From WHSW01 sp963781265 (lineage in GTDB: Bacteria > Actinomycetota > Thermoleophilia > Solirubrobacterales > 70-9): DNA of 64,000 bases. The first letter of the stretch is position 1; each line of letters begins with the position of its first letter. Below the pieces are notes generated by a model, which worked only from the letters and a program-made list of their open reading frames with translations, made no database searches and was not told the DNA's origin. The stretch is from contig CAWAFH010000014.1 of the NCBI GenBank assembly GCA_963781265.1, positions 186,001-250,000 on the forward strand. The letters are read 5' to 3'. The translations under genes and the position numbers were made by a program. This document shows, piece after piece, positions 43,400 to 51,550 of this stretch.

Positions 43400-44560
43400 G
43401 CCGACTTCGAGCGCGAGAGCGGCTTCTGGTCGGTGGTCCGCTTCGAGGACATCGCGGCGGTCGGGCGCGACCACGAGACCTACTCATCGGCGCGCAGCAT
43501 CATCCTCGTCGACAAGCTCGCCGCCGAGCCGGGCGCGCCCGACCCGATCGACATCGCGGCGAACATGCTGATCACCCAGGACCCGCCACGCCACGACCGG
43601 CTCAAGGCGCTGGTCCAGCGCGCGTTCACCCCGAAGCGGGCGATCGAGCACACCGAGCGCATGCGCGAGATCATCAACCTGGTCTACGACCGCGCCCTCG
43701 AGCGCCATCCCGACGGCCGCCTCGACCTGGTCCAGGACGTCGGCGTCTTCGTCCCCTCGATGGTGATCGGCGACATGCTCGGCGCCCCGCGCGAGGACGC
43801 CGACAAGCTCGTGGACTGGACCAACCGCACGACCGCGTTCGAGGACCCGCGGCTGGTTCCGGACCTCGGCGACGTCTGGCGGGCGTTGGAGGAGTTCATC
43901 CCCTACGTCAACGCGATGATCGAGGACCGGGAGGTCCATCCCACCGACGACCTGACCACCGCCTTCATCGAGGCCGAGGTCGACGGCGAGCGCCTCAGCC
44001 ACGAGGAGGTGCTGATGTTCTTCTTCCTGCTCATGGTCGCGGGCAACGACTCGACCAGGGCGGTGTTCACGTCCGGGATCAAGAACCTGCTCGAGGACCC
44101 CGAGCAGATGCGTTTGGTGCGCTCCGGCGAGGTCGAACTCGATCAGGTCGTCGAGGAGTTCGTCCGCTACAACCCTGCGTTCGCCTATATGCGACGGACC
44201 GCGACCCGTGACGCGGAGCTCGCCGGCAAGCAGGTGAAGGCCGGCGACAAGCTCGCGCTCTGGTACGTCTCGGGCAACCGCGACGAGTCGGTCTTCGACG
44301 ATCCCGACCGGTTCGACGTGCGTCGCACACCGAACCCGCACCAGGGCTTCGGCGGTGGCGGGCGCCACTTCTGCCTCGGGGCCGGACTCGCTCGGCTGGA
44401 GCTGAAGCTCTGGATCTCCGAGACGCTGCGGCGCTTCCCCGAACTCGAGCTCGACGGCGATACCGAGCGCGTCAGCTCGACCTTCCTCAATCAGTACCGC
44501 ACGATCCCGGTCGCGCTCCAGGCCGCGCTGAGCGTCAGGACGGGCCGGACCGCCCGGTAG
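43397..44560 (+). CDS. Cytochrome P450, copy 2 (N-terminally truncated by duplication)
   Basis: This is a near-identical copy of the preceding P450. It starts inside the gene at TTG-GCC-GAC and lacks about 42 N-terminal residues including the first strand. It is open from end to end without a frame break, has the same AGNDSTR, EFVR and FGGGGRHFCLG motifs, and differs at only about a dozen to twenty bases, mostly silent. A WDR/YDR change near residue 95 and a different last ten residues are the visible protein changes. Without the N-terminal segment it may not fold; no ribosome site precedes the TTG. It ends 18 bases before cydA. Confidence 0.75.
   Translation: MADFERESGFWSVVRFEDIAAVGRDHETYSSARSIILVDKLAAEPGAPDPIDIAANMLITQDPPRHDRLKALVQRAFTPKRAIEHTERMREIINLVYDRALERHPDGRLDLVQDVGVFVPSMVIGDMLGAPREDADKLVDWTNRTTAFEDPRLVPDLGDVWRALEEFIPYVNAMIEDREVHPTDDLTTAFIEAEVDGERLSHEEVLMFFFLLMVAGNDSTRAVFTSGIKNLLEDPEQMRLVRSGEVELDQVVEEFVRYNPAFAYMRRTATRDAELAGKQVKAGDKLALWYVSGNRDESVFDDPDRFDVRRTPNPHQGFGGGGRHFCLGAGLARLELKLWISETLRRFPELELDGDTERVSSTFLNQYRTIPVALQAALSVRTGRTAR
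43400..44560 (+). repeat. Tandem duplication unit 2 (1161 bp)
   Basis: This is the second copy of the unit at 42239-43399. About 490 bases in the middle (roughly 42700-43190 against 43861-44351) are identical, whereas both flanks carry scattered silent differences, a mosaic that suggests gene conversion. Confidence 0.85.
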
Positions 44561-44578
44561 CGTTGCGGCCGGCTCGCC

Positions 44579-45986
44579 GTGCTGCACACGCTTCAGACCA
44601 TCGCGACCTCACCCGAGCTGTTGCCGGCGCGGAGCCAGATGGCGTTCACGCTCGGCTTCCACATCATCCTGGCCAGCCTCGGGGTCGCCTTCCCGGCGCT
44701 GATGCTGATCGCCAACTACATCGGCCTGAAGCGCGACGACCCGGTCGCGCTCGGGCTCGCCCAGCGCTGGTCGAAGGTCGCGGCGGTCACGTTCGCGGTC
44801 GGCGCGGTGACCGGGACGGTGCTCTCGTTCGAGTTCGGCCTCCTGTGGCCGGCGTTCACCGGCCGCTTCGGCGGCGTCTTCGGGATCCTGTTCGCGATCG
44901 AGGGGATCTTCTTCTTCCTCGAGGCGATCTTCATCGCGATCTACATCTTCGGCTGGAAGCGCCTCAGCGGCTGGGCGCACTTCTGGACCGGGGTGCCGAT
45001 CGCGATCTGCGGGATCGGCGGCGCCTACTCGGTGGTCAGCGTCAACGCCTGGATGAACCAGCCGCAGGGCTACACGCTGGACGCGGCGGGCAACGTCACC
45101 GACATCGACCCGCTGCAGGTGATGTGGACGCCGGCGACCGGCTACGAGGTCGTCCACATGATCCTCGCCGCCTACATGGTGACCGCGTTCCTGGTCGCGT
45201 CGGTCTACGCGGTCGGGATGCTGCGCGGCCGCCGCGACCGCCACCACCGGCTCGGCCTGCTGATCCCGCTCGCGGTCGGCTGCATCCTGGCGCCGATTCA
45301 ATTCATGGTCGGCGACACCGCCGCGCGGGCGATCGCCGAGGACCAGCCGATCAAGTTCGCGGCGATGGAGTGCGTCGACCACACCCACAGCGACGTCACC
45401 GAGTACATCTACGGGGTCTGCACCGACGACGGCGTCAAGTGGGGGATCGGGATCCCAGGGTTCGACTCGTTCCTGGTCGGGTTCAGCACCGACACCGAGG
45501 TCACCGGCCTCGACACGGTGCCCGCCAACGAGCGCCCGCCCGCGAACACGATGCTGCACTGGTCGTTCGACACGATGGTCGGGATCGGCAGCGCGCTGAT
45601 CGCGCTCGGAGCCTGGTTCGGCTTCGTCTGGTGGCGGCGCAGGGACATACCCAAGACCCCGTGGTTCCTGCGCGCGGTCGCGATCTCCGGGGTGGCCGCG
45701 ATCGTCGCGATGGAGGCGGGCTGGATCGTTACCGAGGTCGGGCGACAACCATGGATCGTCCAGGGCGTGATGAGGACCGAGGAGGCGATCACCGGGGCCA
45801 GCGGCGTCTGGGTCACGTTCTCGATCGTGCTCGTCCTCTACGCGGCGCTCGGGACGGCGACCGTGTTGATCCTGCGGCAGCATGGCCCGCCGCTGGCGCG
45901 AGCGGGGACCGGAGGCGGTCGACATCCCGTACGACCCGAGCCCGAAGGCCGCTGGCGGCGGCCGAGAAGGAGGGGAAGCGGAATGA
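44579..45986 (+). CDS. cydA: Cytochrome bd ubiquinol oxidase subunit I (one frame break near the end)
   Basis: CydA carries the haems of the high-affinity bd oxidase, which reduces O2 to water at the membrane without pumping protons. About 469 codons. The N-terminal ligand region RSQMAFTLGFHIILA, haem b595 His in GYEVVHMILAAYMV, the quinol loop KFAAMECVDHTHSDV and the conserved GRQPW are all visible, with about nine helices. The frame changes near 45885, after LILRQ, and continues MARRWRERGPEAVDIPYDPS to the TGA at 45984-45986. The GTG start at 44579 has no clear ribosome site. Its stop overlaps the cydB ATG (ATGA). The lack of cydDC nearby means haem assembly factors lie elsewhere. Confidence 0.93.
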
Positions 45987-47001
45987 GCAAGGCCGACGTC
46001 GCGCGGCGATCCTCTGGGTCGGCGCCACCCTCTACGCCGTCTTCGGCGGCGCCGACTTCGGCGCCGGCTTCTGGTCGCTCGTCGGCGGGCGCGGCGAGCG
46101 CGGCGAACGCGCGCGCCGGTTGATCGACTCGGCGCCATCGGCCCGGTGTGGGAGGCCAACCACGTCTGGCTGATCTTCATCCTCGTCGTGCTCTGGACCG
46201 CGTTCTCGGTCGCCTTCGAGGCGGTGACGTCGACCCTGTTCATCCCGCTCTGCCTCGCCGCGTTCGGGATCGTGCTGCGCGGCTCCGGGTTCGCCTTCCA
46301 CGAGGTCGTCGAGCGGCCGCGGGAGCGCCGCTTCGCCGAGCATCTGTTCGCGGCCTCGTCGGTGATCACGCCCGTTCTTCATGGGCACGGTGGTCGGCGC
46401 GATCGCCTCCGGGCGGGTCCCGGTCGGCAACGCCGACGGCGACCCGTGGTCGAGCTGGCTGAACCCGGTCTCGATCCTGGTCGGCGTCCTGTTCGTGGCC
46501 ACCGGCGCCTACCTGGCGGCGGTCTTCCTGATCACCGACGCGCGCCACGCCGGCGACGCGGACCTCGAGCGCTACTTCTCGGATCGGGCGCTGTTCGCCG
46601 CGATCGGCACCGGGGCGATCGCGATCGCCGGGATCTTCGTGCTCCGCGAGGACGCCCGCTACGTCTACGACGGGCTCACCTCCGACGCGCTGCCGCTGGT
46701 GATCGCCTCGGCGTCTGTCGGAATCGGGGCGCTGGTCGCGATCCGCCGCGGAGCGCGCCGCGGGGCTCGCCCGCTCGCGGTCGGCGCCGTGGTCGCGGTG
46801 ATCTGGGGCTGGGGCGTCGCCCAGTTCCCCTACCTGCTGCCGACCTCGCTGACGATCTCCGACGGCGCCGGCACCGGGCCGACGCTGACCATGGTGATCG
46901 TCGTCTTCGTGGTCGCCGCGGTGCTCGTGCTGCCGGCGCTCGGCCTGCTCTACACGCTGACGCAGCGACGGCTGCTCGGCAGCGAGCCCGGGAGCGACTA
47001 G
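45983..47001 (+). CDS. cydB: Cytochrome bd ubiquinol oxidase subunit II (three frame breaks)
   Basis: CydB is the haem-free structural partner of CydA. Joined across frames the protein reads MSKADV, then AILWVGATLYAVFGGADFGAGFWSL, then IGPVWEANHVWLIFILVVLWTAFSVAF, then MGTVVGAIASGRVPVG and on to the end, about 339 codons with eight helices. These are the expected CydB blocks (FGGADFGAG, GPVWEANHVWLI). Breaks lie near 45995 (inside a GCG run), 46130 and 46375. Three separate one-base faults in a respiratory gene argue for sequence error, not for a dead oxidase. It ends tail to tail with the ion channel gene. Confidence 0.92.
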
Positions 47002-47495
47002 GGCGCGTCCGGCTTCTCGGAGGCGGAGCGCGCGAGACCGAGATCGGCCCGCAGTGCGGTCAGCTGAGCCTCCAGCTCGGCGATCCTGAGCATCACCGGA
47101 TCCTTGCCCGCGATGCGTTCGTCCGCCTGGGCCCGGGCGACGAAGGCGCTGGTGATGAACCCGGTGACGACCGCGAACAGGGACAGTCCCCCGATCATCA
47201 GCACGGTGGCGACGAGCTGCCCGGCGGTCTGGTCCGGGACGACGTCCCCGTAGCCCACCGTGGTCACGGTCTGCGTCGCCCACCACATCCCGAGCCAGAC
47301 GTTGTCGAACGTCTGCGGGTCGATCAGGTGCTCCACAACCCCGAAGACGACCACGGCGACCAGCCACAGCGTGGCGATGATCGAAGCGGCGACCCGGGGT
47401 CGGAGGCCCTTCTTCTCCACCCTTCGCGCGATCAGGCGCCCGGCCCAGTGTTCCTCGGGCTGCTCAGGCTCGGCCATCGCCGCGCTGTTCGCCAC
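46998..47495 (-). CDS. Small potassium-channel-like protein (two helices)
   Basis: This 165-aa protein has a basic N-terminus, helix 1 (AASIIATLWLVAVVVFGVVEHLI), a pore loop with TQTVTTVGYGDVVPDQT and helix 2 (LVATVLMIGGLSLFAVVTGFITSAFV), the minimal KcsA-like layout. The C-terminal helix (MLRIAELEAQLTALRADLGL) is heptad-like and could form a tetrameric coiled coil. GYGD indicates potassium selectivity. The GTG 47495 start is used, with ATG 47477 a possible alternative. It is divergent from the ClC gene, whose promoter carries palindrome site G. Confidence 0.85.
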   Translation of the reverse strand: MANSAAMAEPEQPEEHWAGRLIARRVEKKGLRPRVAASIIATLWLVAVVVFGVVEHLIDPQTFDNVWLGMWWATQTVTTVGYGDVVPDQTAGQLVATVLMIGGLSLFAVVTGFITSAFVARAQADERIAGKDPVMLRIAELEAQLTALRADLGLARSASEKPDAP

Positions 47496-47524
47496 CGGTC
47501 CCCACAGCCCTCCCCCCAGGCGAT

Positions 47525-47543
47525 TTCACCCAGGTTGCGCGAG
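47525..47543 (+). promoter_or_regulatory. Island palindrome, site G (ClC gene, weak copy)
   Basis: TTCACCCAGGTTGCGCGAG keeps a full left arm but a poor right arm. TAGGCT at 47566-47571 ends eight bases before ATG 47580, so a leaderless mRNA is likely. It is the weakest of the ten sites. Confidence 0.45.
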
Positions 47544-47579
47544 CGCCGGGCGGCGGTCGAACGCATAGGCTGCGCCGGC

Positions 47580-48909
47580 ATGGCCGAAGCAGCCACCCCG
47601 CCGCCTGATCCGGCCGCGATCATGCGCAGCAGGCAGTTCATCGTGCTGCTGGTGCTCGCCGCGATCGTCGGTGTGGTCTCGTCGCTCGCCGCCTGGTTGT
47701 TCCTCGAGGCGGTGAACGAGGTCCAGGACGGCGTGTACACCGACCTCCCGGACGCGCTCGGTTACGACCACACGCCGTTGTGGTGGCCGCTCCCCTGGCT
47801 CGCGTTCGCCGGCCTGATCGTCGCGTTCGCGATCGCCCGCCTGCCCGGGCGCGGAGGGCACATCCCCGCACTGGGCTTGAACGCGTCGCCGACCGAGCCG
47901 ATCGATCTCCCAGGCGTCCTGCTCGCGGCGATCGCCGGGATCGGCCTCGGCGCCGTGGTCGGTCCCGAGGCACCCCTGATCGCGCTCGGTGGCGGGCTCG
48001 GCTTCTTCGCGATCCGCAGGATCCGTGCCGATGCGCCGCCGGATTTGCAGACCATCGTGGCCGCCTGCGGCACCTTCGCGGGCGTCTCGTTCCTGTTCGG
48101 CTCGCCGCTGATCGCCGCGGTGCTGCTGATCGAAGCGGCGGGCTTGGCGGGACGGCGCCTGCCGCTCGTCCTGATCCCCGGTCTGCTCGCCGCCGGGATC
48201 GGGTCGCTGATCGAGATCGGACTCGGGTCGTGGACCGGCGTGAACACGAGCGCAATCTCGCTGGAGCTGCTGAAGCTACCCGAGTTCACGCGCCCCGATG
48301 TCGTCGACTTCCTCTGGACGATCCCGTTCGCGACCGCGATCGCGATCGGCGACCGTGGTCATCTTCCGCATCGGTCGGGTCACTGAGCGGATCGCCTCGC
48401 CGCGGCCGTTTGTCGCCCTGCCGATCGTCGGCCTGATCGTCGCCGGCCTCGCGATCGCCTTCACCGAGACGACCGACAAGGGACTCGACCAGGTCCTGTT
48501 CTCGGGCCAGGACGCGCTCGGCCCGCTCACCGCCGACGCCGCCAGCTGGTCGCTCTCGGCGCTGACGCTGCTGATCGTGTTCAAGGGGCTCGCGTACGGG
48601 CTCTCGATCGGAAGCTTCAGGGGCGGGCCGACCTTCCCGGCGATGTTCCTGGGAGCGGCGGCGGGCGTGATGGCGTCCCACCTCGCTGGATTCGATCTGA
48701 CCCCGGCCGTGGCCGTCGGAATCGGCGCCGGGACGGTCGCGGTCCTGCGGCTGCCGCTGTCATCGGTGGTGCTCGCGACCGTGCTCACCGGTCAGTCGGG
48801 GCTCGGCGTCGGGCCGCTGATCATCGTCGGCGTCGTCGTCGCCTACCTGGTCGCCAACCTGATCGACCCACGTCCGGAAGCTCCCGAACCCGCGGCGGCG
48901 CCCGCTTGA
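47580..48909 (+). CDS. ClC-family chloride channel/antiporter (one frame break)
   Basis: This is a ClC protein of about 443 codons with some ten to twelve membrane helices. The selectivity-filter motifs are GAVVGPEAPLIALGGGLG, where the Glu is the usual gating residue, and IGSFRGGPTFPAMFLGAAAG (GxFxP). The frame changes near 48352, between FATAIAIGD and TVVIFRIGRVTERI. In enterobacteria ClC antiporters work with amino-acid decarboxylases in extreme acid resistance, so its presence with gadB under the same palindrome is suggestive. Whether it is a channel or an H+/Cl- exchanger cannot be decided here. Confidence 0.88.
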
Positions 48910-48921
48910 CCGGCGCGTCGA

Positions 48922-48940
48922 ATCACCTCACCCGCATGAC
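48922..48940 (+). promoter_or_regulatory. Island palindrome, site H (DHA2 efflux gene)
   Basis: ATCACCTCACCCGCATGAC keeps both arms with mismatches near the centre. TAGGCT at 48961-48966 is 20 bases downstream. Confidence 0.6.
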
Positions 48941-48976
48941 GCCGAGATGCCGGCGGCCCGTAGGCTGGGCTCGCTG

Positions 48977-49015
48977 ATGGCTGGCGAGTTCCCGATCGAG
49001 CGCGACCTCGCATGA
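48977..49015 (+). CDS. Possible 12-residue leader peptide before the efflux gene
   Basis: ATG 48977 opens a frame MAGEFPIERDLA whose TGA overlaps the ATG of the efflux pump (ATGA). ATG lies ten bases after a TAGGCT box. Translation of this short frame would deliver ribosomes to the pump start, which has no clear ribosome site of its own. It could instead be the real N-terminus of the pump, split by a one-base error. Confidence 0.35.
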   Translation: MAGEFPIERDLA

Positions 49016-50667
49016 ACCCGTCCGAAGGGCGGACGGCGACCACGTGGTCGGTCCTGGTGGTGCTCGCCGCGGCCCAGTTTCTGATGGTGCTGGACCAGTC
49101 GGTGATGAACGTCTCGATCTCGCAGCTGGTCGCCGACTTCGACACCACGGTGACCACGATCCAGGCTGTCATCACGCTCTATTCGCTCGTGATGGCGGCG
49201 CTGATGATCACCGGCGGCAAGCTGGGCGACATCCTCGGCCGCAAGCGCGCCTTCAAGATCGGCCTGGTCATCTACGGCGTCGGCTCGGCGCTCACCGCGG
49301 TCTCCTGGAACGTCCCGAGCCTCACCCTCGGATGGTCGATCCTCGAGGGCATCGGAGCGGCTCTGGTGCTGCCGGCGCTGGTCGCGCTGACGGCCGGCAA
49401 CTACTCCGGCAAGGCCCGCGCGACCGCCTACGGGGTGCTCGGCGGCGTCGCCGGCGCCGGGATCGCGGTCGGGCCGATCCTCGGCGGCTGGATGACCACG
49501 AACCTGACCTGGCGCCTCGTGTTCGTCGGCGAGGTGATCCTGGTGGTCGCCATCCTGATCGGCACGCGGATGATGCGCGAGCCGGAGGCCGAGGAGCGGC
49601 CCGCGGGGCTCGATTGGGTGGGCTCGGTGCTCTCGGCGAGCGGCCTCGGGCTGATCGTGTTCGGCGTCCTGCAGGCGAGCAATTGGGGCTGGCTCGAGCC
49701 GCGCAACTCGCCGATTGAGCCGTTCGGCTTCTCGCTGGTCCCGTTCGTGGTCGCCGCCGGCGGGCTGCTGCTGGTCGCCTTCCGCGCCTGGGAGCGGCGC
49801 CGCGAGGCCGGCGGCGGCTCGCCGCTCGTGCACTTCCGGTTGCTCAAAATCCCGGTCCTGCGCAGCGGGCTGACGATGTTCTGCGCCCAGAACCTGATTC
49901 TGATGGGGATCTTCTTCACGATCCCCCTTTATCTGCAGATCGTCCAGGGCTTCGACGCCTTCGAGACGGGCGTGCGGATGCTCCCGGTCTCGGTCGCGAT
50001 GCTCCTGACTGCCGCGGCCGGATCGGCGCTTGCCGCACGCTGGGCGCCGCGGACGATCGTCCGCGCGGGGCTCACCCTGCTGTTGGTCGCCGTAATCGCA
50101 CTGCTGAGCACGATCGAGCCGCAGATCGACGACACCGCCTTCGCGGTCGCGATGGCGCTGCTCGGGGTCGGCATGGGGCTGATCGCCTCGCAGCTCGGCA
50201 ACGTCGCCCAATCGGCGATCACCGACCGGGACCGCAGCGAGGTCGGCGGCCTTCAATACACCGCCCAGCAGCTCGGAGCCGCGCTCGGCACCGCGCTGAT
50301 CGGGGCGGTGCTGATCACCGGCCTGATCGGCGCGTTCACGGTCAACGTCGCCGACAACCCGGACATCCCCGACTCGGTCAGCCAGGAGATCGGGATCAGG
50401 GTCGAGGGCCAGGTGAGCTTCGTCTCGGCCGACCAGATCGAGGCGGCGGCCACCGAGTTCGGTCTCGACGACGCGACCACCGAAGCGGTCGTCGCCGAGT
50501 ACTCCGACGCCCAGCTTCAGGCCCTGAAGACCGCCCTGCTGGCAGCCGGCTTCATCGTGCTGGCAGCGTTCGCGGGCACCCGCAATCTGCCGACCGAGCG
50601 CTTCGGGAGCGCCTCGGAAACGGCCCGCGCAGGGCCCGAACCCGAGCCCGAGGGCGCCTCGAGCTAG
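49012..50667 (+). CDS. MFS efflux transporter, DHA2 (EmrB/QacA) family
   Basis: This 551-aa drug/proton antiporter has 14 helices. The DHA2 signatures are LDQSVMNVSISQLVADF near residue 28, GGKLGDILGRKRAFKIG in the loop after helix 2, and GAGIAVGPILGGWMTTNLTWRLVFV (motif C-like). A soluble segment near residues 445-490 is rich in Asp, Glu and Ala (DQIEAAATEFGLDDATTEAVV) between the last two helices. The likely role is export of toxic hydrophobic compounds. It has palindrome site H upstream. No TetR regulator is adjacent. Confidence 0.93.
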   Translation: MNPSEGRTATTWSVLVVLAAAQFLMVLDQSVMNVSISQLVADFDTTVTTIQAVITLYSLVMAALMITGGKLGDILGRKRAFKIGLVIYGVGSALTAVSWNVPSLTLGWSILEGIGAALVLPALVALTAGNYSGKARATAYGVLGGVAGAGIAVGPILGGWMTTNLTWRLVFVGEVILVVAILIGTRMMREPEAEERPAGLDWVGSVLSASGLGLIVFGVLQASNWGWLEPRNSPIEPFGFSLVPFVVAAGGLLLVAFRAWERRREAGGGSPLVHFRLLKIPVLRSGLTMFCAQNLILMGIFFTIPLYLQIVQGFDAFETGVRMLPVSVAMLLTAAAGSALAARWAPRTIVRAGLTLLLVAVIALLSTIEPQIDDTAFAVAMALLGVGMGLIASQLGNVAQSAITDRDRSEVGGLQYTAQQLGAALGTALIGAVLITGLIGAFTVNVADNPDIPDSVSQEIGIRVEGQVSFVSADQIEAAATEFGLDDATTEAVVAEYSDAQLQALKTALLAAGFIVLAAFAGTRNLPTERFGSASETARAGPEPEPEGASS

Positions 50668-50816
50668 TCCCCGAGCGGCCGGCTCACGTCGACGAGCGCC
50701 AGCGCCACCCTGAGCTCGAGGTCGCCCGGCCCGACCGGGTTGAACACGTGCAGGTCCTCGGCCTGGCGGACGCGGTAGCGCACCGTGTTCTCGTGGATAC
50801 CGAGCCGGATCGGGAT
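50664..50816 (-). pseudogene. C-terminal remnant of a PucR-type transcriptional regulator
   Basis: On the minus strand an open reading without a start codon encodes the last 50 residues of a PucR-family regulator. It holds the HTH segment RLGIHENTVRYRVRQAEDL and the tail PVGPGDLELRVALALVD before a TAG that overlaps the efflux gene stop. The rest of the gene, normally several hundred residues, is missing upstream of about 50816, where the next gene's promoter begins. It marks an old deletion or rearrangement point. Confidence 0.7.
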
Positions 50817-50859
50817 TAACCTGACGGTGATGAGCTACGACGGCGCCGAGAGGAAGACC

Positions 50860-51467
50860 ATGTTCGAGTTCGACATCACCCAGACCAACGCCGCCGTACG
50901 GGAGTTGCTCGAGGTAACCGAGAACCCCAGACACAGATTCCTGTTGCAGGCCTATGACCGTCACCGCAATCTGGAGATGGCGGGCGGTACAAGGAGATCT
51001 TCGCGCCGGAGATGACCGTCGAGCATCCCGTCTACCACTTCAACCTGCTCGACGAAAAGCTCGTGCTCGACGGCCGCGAAGAGGTCGAGGCGGTCTACCG
51101 CCAATGGACCGAGACCGACCAGTGCATCTTCTACGTGGAGGACGAGCAGCTCGCGGTCGGCGACCGGATGGTCGTCTCCAGGTCACTGATGTACCAGCAG
51201 ACGCCGGGCGCCGTGCTCGTCGCCTCCGGCGTTGAGGCAGACGAGAGCGCGACGTACCTCGCCAGAAGCCGGGAAGTGATGATCTGGCCGTATGACGAGC
51301 GCGGCCGGCTGGTCGGCGAGGACGTCTGGGAGTACGACGAGTCCGAGCGCGAGTTCATCGAGCTCGACCCGGCCGACGTCCTCACCTCACAGCGGTCGGG
51401 CGAGCTGCTCGAGCCGCTGATCAAGCCGTTGCCGTCGTTCGACGAGGTGGTCGCGGGCGTCGCCTGA
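50860..51467 (+). CDS. SnoaL/NTF2-like protein (one frame break)
   Basis: This protein of about 202 codons has a cone-like NTF2/SnoaL-type pattern: an N-terminal helix with RHRFLLQAYDRHRNLEMAG, then YKEIFAPEMTVEHPVYHFN, the strand LDGREEVEAVYRQWTETDQ, and long strands ending VGEDVWEYDESEREFIEL. The frame breaks near 50985 (between EMAG and YKEIF). Such folds include ketosteroid isomerase-like enzymes and binding proteins; no catalytic Asp/His set is certain. ATG 50860 has GAGAGGAAG upstream; ATG 50830 in the same frame is an alternative with an upstream TTAACC-like box. Confidence 0.65.
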
Positions 51468-51494
51468 GAGGCGACCACTCGCGATCGCGCCGGA

Positions 51495-51513
51495 TTCACC
51501 CCAAGCGGGTGAT
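51495..51513 (+). promoter_or_regulatory. Island palindrome, site I (SHOCT-DUF6325 operon)
   Basis: TTCACCCCAAGCGGGTGAT has perfect arms. TAGGCT at 51537-51542 ends eight bases before ATG 51551, so the mRNA should be leaderless. Confidence 0.7.
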
Positions 51514-51550
51514 CCGAGCGTCGGCGCAGAGGAGCATAGGCTGGCGTTCG

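Noticed and set aside
42239..44560. Assembly collapse or duplication error as the cause of the P450 repeat
   Set aside because: The copies differ at many silent positions and the second lies at a clean junction, so a real duplication is more likely. Reads should still be checked.
43397..44560. Second P450 as a separate full-length gene
   Set aside because: The N-terminal 42 residues are absent and the sequence before the TTG is the copied tail of the first gene.
48928..50964. A 678-codon minus-strand frame opposite the efflux pump
   Set aside because: It is an antisense shadow; the sense frame is a clear 14-helix transporter.
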